A stretch of DNA of 64,000 nt, from contig JAFQEM010000007.1 of the NCBI GenBank assembly GCA_017399035.1, forward strand, positions 1 to 64,000, given 5' to 3'. The position numbers and the translations under genes were made by a program. Shown here one piece after another: positions 18,115 to 24,555 of the stretch. Source of the DNA: Clostridia bacterium. Its GTDB lineage: Bacteria > Bacillota > Clostridia > Christensenellales > Borkfalkiaceae. The notes under the pieces are model-generated. The model searched no databases. It saw only the letters and a program-made list of their open reading frames with translations, and was not told the origin of the DNA. Position 1 is the stretch's first letter. Every line of letters begins with the position of its first letter.

Positions 18115-19022
18115 TAACCTTTTAAACCTCCTATCGAAAGATTTGAAACGATTTTGTTTCTAAATACTATAAAAATCGTAAGCGTAGGTAAAATAACCAA
18201 CGCGCTACCTGCAAGTTTTAATGGAACGCCAGATGATGCGTTACCAGTATCCATATTGTAAACGTAAAGACCGTAAGCAACCATAGGATAAGATGGTAGA
18301 TAAACTAGCGATACGCTATAATCGTTCCAAGATGCGATAAAGTCTAACATAAATAGCGCTATGAAAATATTTTTTACCATAGGCATCATTACGCGTAACA
18401 TTACCATTAACTGACTTGCGCCGTCAATTTCCGCCGCCTCTGCGTATTCTCTAGATAATCCACAATAAGCAGCGTAAAAATATAAAAACGAAGTTCCCGT
18501 AAAACCAAAACTCATTAAGCATCTGCCTAAAAAGTTGTTATAAAGTCCAACTAGTTTGCTAAATTTTATAGATATTGCAAGGTTAGACGGGAAAGATATA
18601 ATCATCAAAATTATAACCAAAGAGTGAACTAACCCAGTCCATCTTAAATGTTTATACTTTGCAACTACGTATGCGCACGCAGACCTTGAGAAAACGCCTA
18701 TAAAACCAGTGCATACACTATATACCAAAGAGTATAAAAACATCTCAAGAAGTTGAACTTTTCTAGTACCTACCCTAGAACTTGCAGATGGCACGGTAAT
18801 GCTAATATTTGTAAAAGCCTTTACCCAGTTTTCCCACTTAAAGCCGTATTTTGGCCAAGCAAAAACCGTGTCGATAAAGTCTATCTGCAGTTTAAGTGAA
18901 GAAAACACCGCCCAAAATAGTGGCAAAACTAGCGCTAGTGAATAAAGGGTTAAAAATATCGTTGCAAGTATTGCGAAAGGGGTTAATTTTTTATTCTTTT
19001 CAAGTATACTTTTCTTCTTCAT
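18114..19022 (-). CDS. Carbohydrate ABC transporter permease, MalG/LplC type
   Basis: Inner-membrane subunit of a CUT1-family sugar importer, 302 residues with about six membrane segments. The cytoplasmic coupling (EAA) loop is EYAEAAEIDGASQLMVMLRV-type near residue 190. It is followed by VMMPMVKNIFIALFML, as in family members that contact the ATPase. The C-terminus NKIVSNLSIGGLKG is typical of the MalG half. It pairs with the upstream MalF-type permease 11 bases away and with the solute-binding lipoprotein. No ATPase gene is present in the window, so a shared MsmX-like ATPase encoded elsewhere is expected. Confidence 0.88.
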   Translation of the reverse strand: MKKKSILEKNKKLTPFAILATIFLTLYSLALVLPLFWAVFSSLKLQIDFIDTVFAWPKYGFKWENWVKAFTNISITVPSASSRVGTRKVQLLEMFLYSLVYSVCTGFIGVFSRSACAYVVAKYKHLRWTGLVHSLVIILMIISFPSNLAISIKFSKLVGLYNNFLGRCLMSFGFTGTSFLYFYAAYCGLSREYAEAAEIDGASQLMVMLRVMMPMVKNIFIALFMLDFIASWNDYSVSLVYLPSYPMVAYGLYVYNMDTGNASSGVPLKLAGSALVILPTLTIFIVFRNKIVSNLSIGGLKG

Positions 19023-19033
19023 AATTAACCTCC

Positions 19034-19969
19034 TTAATATTCAACGGTAGGACCGAATTTCTCTAATAACCATCTAGTCAAAAGAGTTATAGGTGTTGCA
19101 AGACAGCAAACGATAACCGATAGCGCAGAAACCAAAGGTCTATTTACTGCGTGAGAATTTTCAAACGCCATTATGAACATATAGTACCCAAACGTGTATA
19201 GGTGGTCAGGCGTGCCGTTACCGTAAAACTGATAGGTCGGTAACGACGAAGTGAAAATACCTATAACTATGGTTGTTAACACTACGCTAAGCGTTGGAAA
19301 TATGAGTGGAAGAACAATGTAGATAAGTTCTTTAAAATCGGTTAAGCCGTCAAGTTGACCTGCCTCTACTAAAGACGGCGGAACACGGCTCATTGCGCCC
19401 GTATAAATAATCATATTAGCGGCAAGCCCCAACCACTCGGTATAAACTAGCATAAGAATAAAGTCAGAGGGCTCTTGCTTTAACAAACTTGGCATCTCTA
19501 AAGGTCCTATACCCTTTATGGTAGGAACACCGTATTCAACCAAATACTGGAATATGATAACCCAAACCATACTAGAAACTATGCTGGGTAAGAAAAGGAT
19601 AACCTTAAACGCGCCCGTGCCTGCAACCTTTTTATAAATTGCGTAAGAAATAAGCACGCTTAAAGGAAGTCTAAACACCAAGTTTATTCCCCAAATAAGA
19701 AATGAGTTTTTAAACGAAGTGTTAAGAACGTTTCCACTAGAGGTCATTTCTGCTATAACCTTTTTAAAGTTGTCTAACCCACACCAAACGTATTCGTCGG
19801 TAGTTTCAGGAACAAGTTTCTTGAACGCCAACAAAATGGTGTCCGTAGTGGTGTAAAAGAAAGAGAACGCCCACCACGCTATAGGCAAAATAAGTATGGC
19901 AACGGCAAAGATTGTGTCTCTTATATATTTTGCTCTAAAACTGTTTTTTGAAGTGCTGTCTTTTTTCAT
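19034..19969 (-). CDS. Carbohydrate ABC transporter permease, MalF/LplB type
   Basis: First permease of the importer, 311 residues with about six membrane spans. The coupling loop reads SLVEAGQLDGLTDFKELIYI at about residue 215, followed by VLPLIFPTLSVVL. The N-terminal span is followed by the DTILLAFKKL region usual in LplB/YtfT-like permeases. It sits 18 bases after the binding-protein gene. Substrate class is probably an oligosaccharide, given the CUT1 type and the DUF4838 neighbour; which sugar cannot be read from sequence. Confidence 0.87.
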   Translation of the reverse strand: MKKDSTSKNSFRAKYIRDTIFAVAILILPIAWWAFSFFYTTTDTILLAFKKLVPETTDEYVWCGLDNFKKVIAEMTSSGNVLNTSFKNSFLIWGINLVFRLPLSVLISYAIYKKVAGTGAFKVILFLPSIVSSMVWVIIFQYLVEYGVPTIKGIGPLEMPSLLKQEPSDFILMLVYTEWLGLAANMIIYTGAMSRVPPSLVEAGQLDGLTDFKELIYIVLPLIFPTLSVVLTTIVIGIFTSSLPTYQFYGNGTPDHLYTFGYYMFIMAFENSHAVNRPLVSALSVIVCCLATPITLLTRWLLEKFGPTVEY

Positions 19970-19987
19970 TTTCGTTTTTCCTAAATT

Positions 19988-21685
19988 TTAGTTAAATAAA
20001 CTGCCGAACTTACCGTCCCACAAATTTTTAGTAACAAGTCTCTTTATTCCTGCAAAATATTCTTCAGCCGTCATTGCCCCTGCTGTTGCAAAGTGGTCAA
20101 GTGGGCTGGTAACTTTAGTAGTAGTACCCGTTTTATAGGTATGGAAAGACGCAATGTCCTCAACGAAGTTGGGGTCGGTGGAAATATATATACCACGGTT
20201 TTGACCAGAAACAACTTCTACGTTAGAGTTGGGGTCTTTTGAAAGTTGAGCGATTTCATAAACTTGTTTTTGATAGTAAGTTATTTGGTTAAGTTGTTCG
20301 GGGCTCATTGAATATTGCAAAGGTCTACCACAACCTGACGCAACGTTAAAGTTTGCGCACATTGCCTCACTATAAGCAAATTTAACAAAATCTTTTGCCA
20401 TATCTATGCAACTTGATTTTTTGCTAACGCCAACCATTGAACAAGAGTCGCCTATATCACCGCCACGGATAGAAACTTTTTCGTTCCACTGTGGAATAAC
20501 GCCGTCAGGCAAACCTTCTCCAACAAATCTTGGGAAAGGCATAAAGCCGAACTTTCTTGTTTTATAAGCGTATTTTTTGTTAATATTAGTTGCCATTTCG
20601 TTAAATATTGACTTTGCCTCGTTTTCCCACCAAGTTCCTTCAAAAAGGAAAGCAATAGGTTTGGTAGTTGAACTTTCAACACTGTTAAGGTAAGCCGTTT
20701 GCGCAATTATGTTACCTTGAGAAGAAAATAGTGATGCAGGCAAATAATAGTTTCCACCGATAATATCTTCTGCAACTTTTATCGCTGCATATTTACCGTT
20801 TTGATAAGCCATTTCGTAGCCGTTTGTATTATCTATTATTTTTGACTTGGTTACGTAATTTTCTTGAGTTTCATCATATTCTTTATAGAAATATTCGCCT
20901 TCAAAGTCAGTCATAATGGTATAGTTTTGACCTTCGTAAGCAGACCAAATATAAGAGAGCCAAGATTCTGCATATCCAGGGAAAGAAGTCCAACTAAACG
21001 GTGTAACCTCATCACCCTTCATAATTAACATAAGTTGCTTAAGGTCGCCGTAAGTTGCGGGCAAACCATCGTCGAAAGTATTTTCCTTTCCGTCAGGTCC
21101 CCAGTTATCGTCTTCATTGCCAGCAATTCCGTCGTATCCTTCATAAACTAAAACGGATTCTTCGTCGTTTGAAAAATAATGATTTGCCTCAAATAGGTCA
21201 ACGTCGTAAACAGTTCCGTAATAAGAAGTAAACCAAGGAAGAGCAAAATATTTAGGTTGAGTGCTTGTACCCACGTTATAATAATCTCTACTGCTATCGA
21301 AAAGTCTATCGTGTATAGAATTTTCGCCATCGGTTATAACGTCGGTAAGGTCAACGAAATAATCACTCGTATTGTCGGCAAGTTTTACGTATTGCCCAAT
21401 AGTTGCGTTAGTAATCATATAAACGTCGTAACCACCGTTAGAAATTTCAGCAGCAGCGTCTGCAGTTCCGTTTTCAATAATGATAACTTGCGCGTCTTTG
21501 TTATACTTCTCATACTCGGTCTTTAGATTATAAGCAAATTGATAACCTACGCCAAGTGATTGAACGCTAACGTAAATTTGCGTTCTGTTTGGGTCGATTT
21601 TTTCACCTGTTTGACAGCCTGAAAAAGTAAACATTGTTGTCAACGCTATAGTAAGCGCTATGATTGTTGATAAGATTTTTTTCAT
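19988..21685 (-). CDS. Extracellular solute-binding lipoprotein of a sugar importer
   Basis: A 565-residue family-1-type solute-binding protein anchored as a lipoprotein (signal MKKILSTIIALTIALTTMFT, acceptor Cys in FSGCQTG). Family features include YVSVQSLGVGYQFAYNLKTE, a DVYMITNATIGQYV segment, LPWFTSYYGTVYDVDLFE, and a later KDFVKFAYSEAMC stretch. It is longer than the usual 420-450 residues, like LplA-type proteins. An internal ATG at 21685 with GGAGGAGATT is chosen over the first ATG at 21712. It is the first gene of the long surface/transport cluster, and an upstream gap of 576 bases holds its control region. Confidence 0.88.
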   Translation of the reverse strand: MKKILSTIIALTIALTTMFTFSGCQTGEKIDPNRTQIYVSVQSLGVGYQFAYNLKTEYEKYNKDAQVIIIENGTADAAAEISNGGYDVYMITNATIGQYVKLADNTSDYFVDLTDVITDGENSIHDRLFDSSRDYYNVGTSTQPKYFALPWFTSYYGTVYDVDLFEANHYFSNDEESVLVYEGYDGIAGNEDDNWGPDGKENTFDDGLPATYGDLKQLMLIMKGDEVTPFSWTSFPGYAESWLSYIWSAYEGQNYTIMTDFEGEYFYKEYDETQENYVTKSKIIDNTNGYEMAYQNGKYAAIKVAEDIIGGNYYLPASLFSSQGNIIAQTAYLNSVESSTTKPIAFLFEGTWWENEAKSIFNEMATNINKKYAYKTRKFGFMPFPRFVGEGLPDGVIPQWNEKVSIRGGDIGDSCSMVGVSKKSSCIDMAKDFVKFAYSEAMCANFNVASGCGRPLQYSMSPEQLNQITYYQKQVYEIAQLSKDPNSNVEVVSGQNRGIYISTDPNFVEDIASFHTYKTGTTTKVTSPLDHFATAGAMTAEEYFAGIKRLVTKNLWDGKFGSLFN

Positions 21686-21708
21686 AATCTCCTCCAAAAA
21701 ATATACTT

Positions 21709-21744
21709 GCACATTTTGTATGCTAACTTATTTTCGCACATTTT
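21709..21744 (-). promoter_or_regulatory. Direct repeat upstream of the binding-protein gene
   Basis: GCACATTTT occurs at 21709-21717 and again at 21736-21744, 27 bases apart and 24 bases before the ATG. It could be a regulator site for the sugar cluster; no convincing promoter pair was found beside it. Confidence 0.25.
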
Positions 21745-21868
21745 TTACCCTTTTTCAATGGTAATTTTATACTTAAATATAGGGGATTTTTTACTTTTTT
21801 CGCCTTTTTAAATGTTTTTAAATAAAATATTTAAAAATATACGCAACACGCACGCGTAGCGCGCGTAC

Positions 21869-21926
21869 CTAGTTTAATCACCAGCACGCATGAATGAGCC
21901 CTATAGCGTAACGAAAATTAAGCTAG
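21869..21926. repeat. Inverted-repeat element with AATGAGCC core
   Basis: CTAGTTTAAT (21869-21878) pairs with ATTAAGCTAG (21917-21926) through one wobble. The enclosed region includes AATGAGCC (21893-21900), identical to eight bases inside the galT leader element (30124-30131). The relation is tentative. Confidence 0.4.
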
Positions 21927-21965
21927 AAAAATACTCAAAACAAATTTGCTATAAAAAACAAAAAA

Positions 21966-21985
21966 ACCACCTTAAGTAAGATGGT
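21966..21985 (-). terminator. Intrinsic terminator without an adjacent gene
   Basis: On the minus strand ACCATCTT and AAGGTGGT pair around a 4-base loop and are followed by seven T residues. No gene lies between it and the terminator at 22211-22239. Confidence 0.6.
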
Positions 21986-22210
21986 AAAAACGCTAATTAT
22001 TAGATTTTATACTGATTGCACACTGCTATACAACTGACACAAAATAAACTGCGTTGCGACAGTATTATTGCAATTTTACGTTAAAGTTCAAAAATTTTAA
22101 TTAAAAAGTTGCGTTTATGATAGTTTGTATAAGAAAAATGCTTTTTTGTTCATTATTTTTGACACCGTTTTAGTTTTTTGACGACACAAACCCATAAAAT
22201 TTTAAAAATT

Positions 22211-22239
22211 TAAAGCCGTTCAAAAAATGAACGGCTTTA
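22211..22239 (-). terminator. Terminator of the CofE-like gene
   Basis: An 11-bp stem TAAAGCCGTTC with exact complement and a 7-base loop. On the minus strand it is followed by AATTTTTAAAATTTT. Confidence 0.75.
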
Positions 22240-22261
22240 TGCTTAATTTTGTTATTCTAAT

Positions 22262-23455
22262 TTATTCAGCGGTATAGTTGTCAAAATATCCTTGAATATA
22301 TACGATAGGCGTTCCCTTATCACCAGAACCAGACGTAAGGTCGCAAAGTGAACCTATAAGGTCCGTAAGTCTTCTAGGCGTAGTGCCTTCTGACGCCATT
22401 TTTCCAACCAAATTACCGTCTTTTGCCTTAATTTTATCTTTTATTGCCTCTTTTAATTGTTCGCCCGAAAGAGAAGAAAATTCGTTATCTGCAAGATATT
22501 TAAGTTTAAGTTCGTTAGGTGTTCCTTCAAGCCCAGAGGTATATGCAGGCGCAACCACGGGGTCTGCAAGTTCCCAAATCTTACCAACGGGGTCTTTGAA
22601 CGCACCGTCGCCGTAAACCATAACTTCTACGGTTTTTCCAGTTGCTTTATATATATTTTGTTGAACCGCATCAACGATAGGTTGACAATCTCTTGGGAAG
22701 AGTTTAACTTGGTCTTCGGTTGCCTTATTAGAACCTAAAAGTCCATACTTTTCGTTGTATCCACTTCCGTTTACAGGCGCATTCAAAATTTCATCTAAAC
22801 CAAATACACGTTCAGCCCCTGCATTTTTCAAAAGTCTTTTTGTTCTAACTCTAGTGTGAATATCACAGTTAATCACGTTTTTGGTGTATTTAAGAACCGC
22901 ACGTGGGTCGTTTGCAAAAATAATCTCTGCCTCTGCGCCACATTCTTTAATTAAATTTTCATAATATTCAACGTAGTCAATCCCCGTAAAGGTGTGCTTT
23001 TTATATCCAAAAAGTTCACGATATTTTTTAAGGTCTAAAACGTCGCTATACGGATTTACGCCCTTTTCGTCAAGGTCGTCAAAAGAAATAAGATGGTTAC
23101 CAACTTCGTCTGACGGATATGAAAGCATCAAAACAACTTTCTTCGCTCCTTTAGCAATACCTCTTAAACATATTGCAAAACGGTTACGACTTAAAATAGG
23201 TAGTATAACGCCAACGGTTTCGCCACCAAGTTTGTTTTTAACGTCAACTGCAATATCGTCTACGCTTGCATAGTTACCCTGTGCACGAGCAACTATCGCT
23301 TCGGTCATTGCAACTATATCTCTATCTCTAATTTCAAAACCCGCATCTTTTGATGCCTCTAACACAGATTCAGTTACGATTTTAACTATATCGTCTCCGT
23401 TTCTAATGATGGGTGCACGTACTCCACGGCTTACCGTTCCTATCATACGACTCAT
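22262..23455 (-). CDS. CofE-like F420-0:L-glutamate ligase family protein
   Basis: A 397-residue protein of the coenzyme F420-0:gamma-glutamyl ligase fold (PF01996-like). Recognisable parts are the N-terminal strand RMIGTVSRGVRAPIIRNGDD, IVAMTEAIVARAQGNYA, and VGVILPILSRNRFAICLRGI. There is also a nucleotide/metal segment MVYGDGAFKDPVGKIWELAD near residue 300. F420 itself is not expected in this group, and no other F420 gene is in the window, so its true substrate (for example a folate or other gamma-glutamyl acceptor) is open. The start at 23455 has AAGGAGAAAAATT; the upstream extension overlaps the promoter. It is monocistronic, with its own consensus promoter and terminator. Confidence 0.8.
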   Translation of the reverse strand: MSRMIGTVSRGVRAPIIRNGDDIVKIVTESVLEASKDAGFEIRDRDIVAMTEAIVARAQGNYASVDDIAVDVKNKLGGETVGVILPILSRNRFAICLRGIAKGAKKVVLMLSYPSDEVGNHLISFDDLDEKGVNPYSDVLDLKKYRELFGYKKHTFTGIDYVEYYENLIKECGAEAEIIFANDPRAVLKYTKNVINCDIHTRVRTKRLLKNAGAERVFGLDEILNAPVNGSGYNEKYGLLGSNKATEDQVKLFPRDCQPIVDAVQQNIYKATGKTVEVMVYGDGAFKDPVGKIWELADPVVAPAYTSGLEGTPNELKLKYLADNEFSSLSGEQLKEAIKDKIKAKDGNLVGKMASEGTTPRRLTDLIGSLCDLTSGSGDKGTPIVYIQGYFDNYTAE

Positions 23456-23506
23456 AATTTTTTCTCCTTGTGTGCGCAAAAATATTACAACGCACTTAAC
23501 GACTAA

Positions 23507-23536
23507 ATTATATGTTAAACTGCGCTTGGTTGTCAA
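23507..23536 (-). promoter_or_regulatory. Consensus promoter of the CofE-like gene
   Basis: On the minus strand TTGACA (23531-23536) and TATAAT (23507-23512) are both perfect, with an 18-base spacer. The leader is about 45 bases. Confidence 0.85.
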
Positions 23537-23707
23537 CGATTTTTTTATTATAATTTATTTCAACCATATTAGTTATACTTATAGTCTTAAAGTTTTAATG
23601 ATTTGTTTTTAACTATTTTTACAATCATTAAAAAATTTATCGTCAGTTGCAATTTAATAAACTTCAACTTGAATTTAAAAATATAAAACACCCTTGAGGG
23701 TGCTTTG

Positions 23708-23782
23708 TGGTAGTCCTGGCGGGAATCGAACCCACAACGGCCCCTTAGGAGGGGGCTGTTATATCCATTTAACTACAGAACC
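23708..23782 (-). tRNA. tRNA-Arg (anticodon CCT)
   Basis: A 75-base cloverleaf including the encoded CCA. The acceptor GGTTCTG pairs with CAGGACT, the D stem is GTTA/TAAC, and the anticodon stem GCCCC/GGGGC has loop CTCCTAA, giving anticodon CCT for AGG codons. The T arm holds GGTTCGATTCC. Transcription probably starts at the promoter at 23952-23980, so a structured segment precedes it in the precursor. Confidence 0.95.
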
Positions 23783-23818
23783 TTATTGTGCCAAACAAAA
23801 TGAGTAGATTTTGATAAA

Positions 23819-23921
23819 ACGCTGTTGCCTATAAATGGATGCAACAGCGTCTGCTTAGCCGAGCAGGCTTTACCTGTGAACGCCGTCGAAATATCTCGAC
23901 TCATCCATTTAACTACAAAAC
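23819..23921 (-). ncRNA. tRNA-derived structured segment in the tRNA-Arg leader
   Basis: The minus-strand 5' end (23921 to 23903) matches the 5' end of the tRNA-Arg gene at 18 of 19 bases. The rest does not make a cloverleaf. A 10-bp inverted repeat TAAATGGATG/CATCCATTTA spans 23832-23911. Inside are a GTCGA/TCGAC hairpin with 6-base loop (23885-23900) and a CTGCT/AGCAG hairpin. An alternative 10-bp stem ACGCTGTTGC/GCAACAGCGT (23819-23850) competes with the outer pair. It may be a decayed tRNA or a tRNA-like control element. Confidence 0.5.
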
Positions 23922-23951
23922 TAAATATTAAATTGTAAATAACGCTAATAT

Positions 23952-23980
23952 ATTTTACTACAAACAAAATAACCTGTCAA
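23952..23980 (-). promoter_or_regulatory. Promoter of the tRNA-Arg transcript
   Basis: On the minus strand TTGACA (23975-23980), a 17-base spacer and TAAAAT (23952-23957). It lies just upstream of the tRNA-like segment and is the nearest good promoter to tRNA-Arg. Confidence 0.8.
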
Positions 23981-23982
23981 AT

Positions 23983-24138
23983 AGTGGAACGCAATTTTTA
24001 AAATATAATTCAATTTTTTTATTTTACCGTATACACTGACCTATTTAAGGGTAAAATACGGGTAACGATTTAAGCACAGTCAGACTATAAAAATACATAA
24101 ACTGATAATGGGAAATGCTTTAAACGTGGGAGACCCTT
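23983..24138. other. Leader region before mazF
   Basis: An inverted repeat ATTTTACC (24021-24028) / GGTAAAAT (24050-24057), with a further GGGTAA copy at about 24060, lies upstream of mazF. It could be an operator. No antitoxin reading frame is present here. Confidence 0.35.
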
Positions 24139-24501
24139 ATGATTAAGAGAGGAGAACTTTATTATGCTGACTTAAGCCCCGTGGTTGGCAGTGAACAAGG
24201 CGGAGTGCGACCTATACTTATAGTGCAAAACGACACGGGTAACAAATACAGTCCAACCATAATTGCAGCGGCGGTAACAAGTAAAATAAACAAAGCCAAA
24301 CTTCCAACGCACATTGAACTAAACGCAAATGAATTTGGGTTAGTTAAAGATAGCGTGATATTGCTTGAACAGATACGCACGCTAGACAAACGCAGACTTA
24401 AAGAGCGCATTGGCGAACTCTCCCCCATTACTATGAAAAAAGTAAACACCGCGCTACTTATTAGCCTAGGCTTTGGGGATAATTTAAACGCTATAAATTA
24501 A
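24139..24501 (+). CDS. mazF: MazF/PemK-type endoribonuclease
   Basis: Sequence-specific mRNA interferase of the MazF (NdoA) family, 120 residues, full length. Conserved parts are [24 protein letters not shown] N-terminus, [21 protein letters not shown], the THIEL strand, and [17 protein letters not shown] with the catalytic-loop region. The ribosome site is GGGAGA. Usually a short MazE/EndoAI-type antitoxin gene precedes it, but the 138 bases upstream carry none, so it appears solitary; the antitoxin may be elsewhere. A strong terminator follows. Confidence 0.88.
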   Translation: MIKRGELYYADLSPVVGSEQGGVRPILIVQNDTGNKYSPTIIAAAVTSKINKAKLPTHIELNANEFGLVKDSVILLEQIRTLDKRRLKERIGELSPITMKKVNTALLISLGFGDNLNAIN

Positions 24502-24510
24502 AATAATTAG

Positions 24511-24536
24511 GGGGGCGACAATGTTTTGTCGCCCCC
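24511..24536. terminator. Terminator between mazF and nadE
   Basis: A 10-bp stem GGGGGCGACA/TGTCGCCCCC with a 6-base loop, followed on the plus strand by GCTTTTTTATTT. It serves mazF and may also act for convergent nadE. Confidence 0.85.
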
Positions 24537-24555
24537 GCTTTTTTATTTAAGGTTT

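Larger units (their letters stand above)
21713..22210. other. 498-base gap with several structures
   Basis: No gene is supported. It holds a GC-rich patch (ACGCG-TA-GCGCGCGT, about 21853-21867) and a 10-bp inverted repeat enclosing a 38-base loop region (21869-21926). It also holds a terminator-like hairpin at 21966-21985. The remainder is AT-rich. The longest frame with an ATG at about 22195 on the minus strand is 26 codons without a ribosome site. Confidence 0.6.

Noticed and set aside
22118..22198. 26-codon peptide on the minus strand in the CofE-side gap
   Set aside because: It has no ribosome site, and its composition is that of AT-rich non-coding DNA.
23819..23921. tRNA-Sec or another intact tRNA
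   Set aside because: There is no 3' acceptor strand matching the 5' end, no proper D stem, a six-base anticodon-position loop and no T-loop consensus.
23773..23967. Minus-strand frame of 64 codons
   Set aside because: It covers the tRNA 5' end, the structured leader and the promoter, and has no ribosome site.
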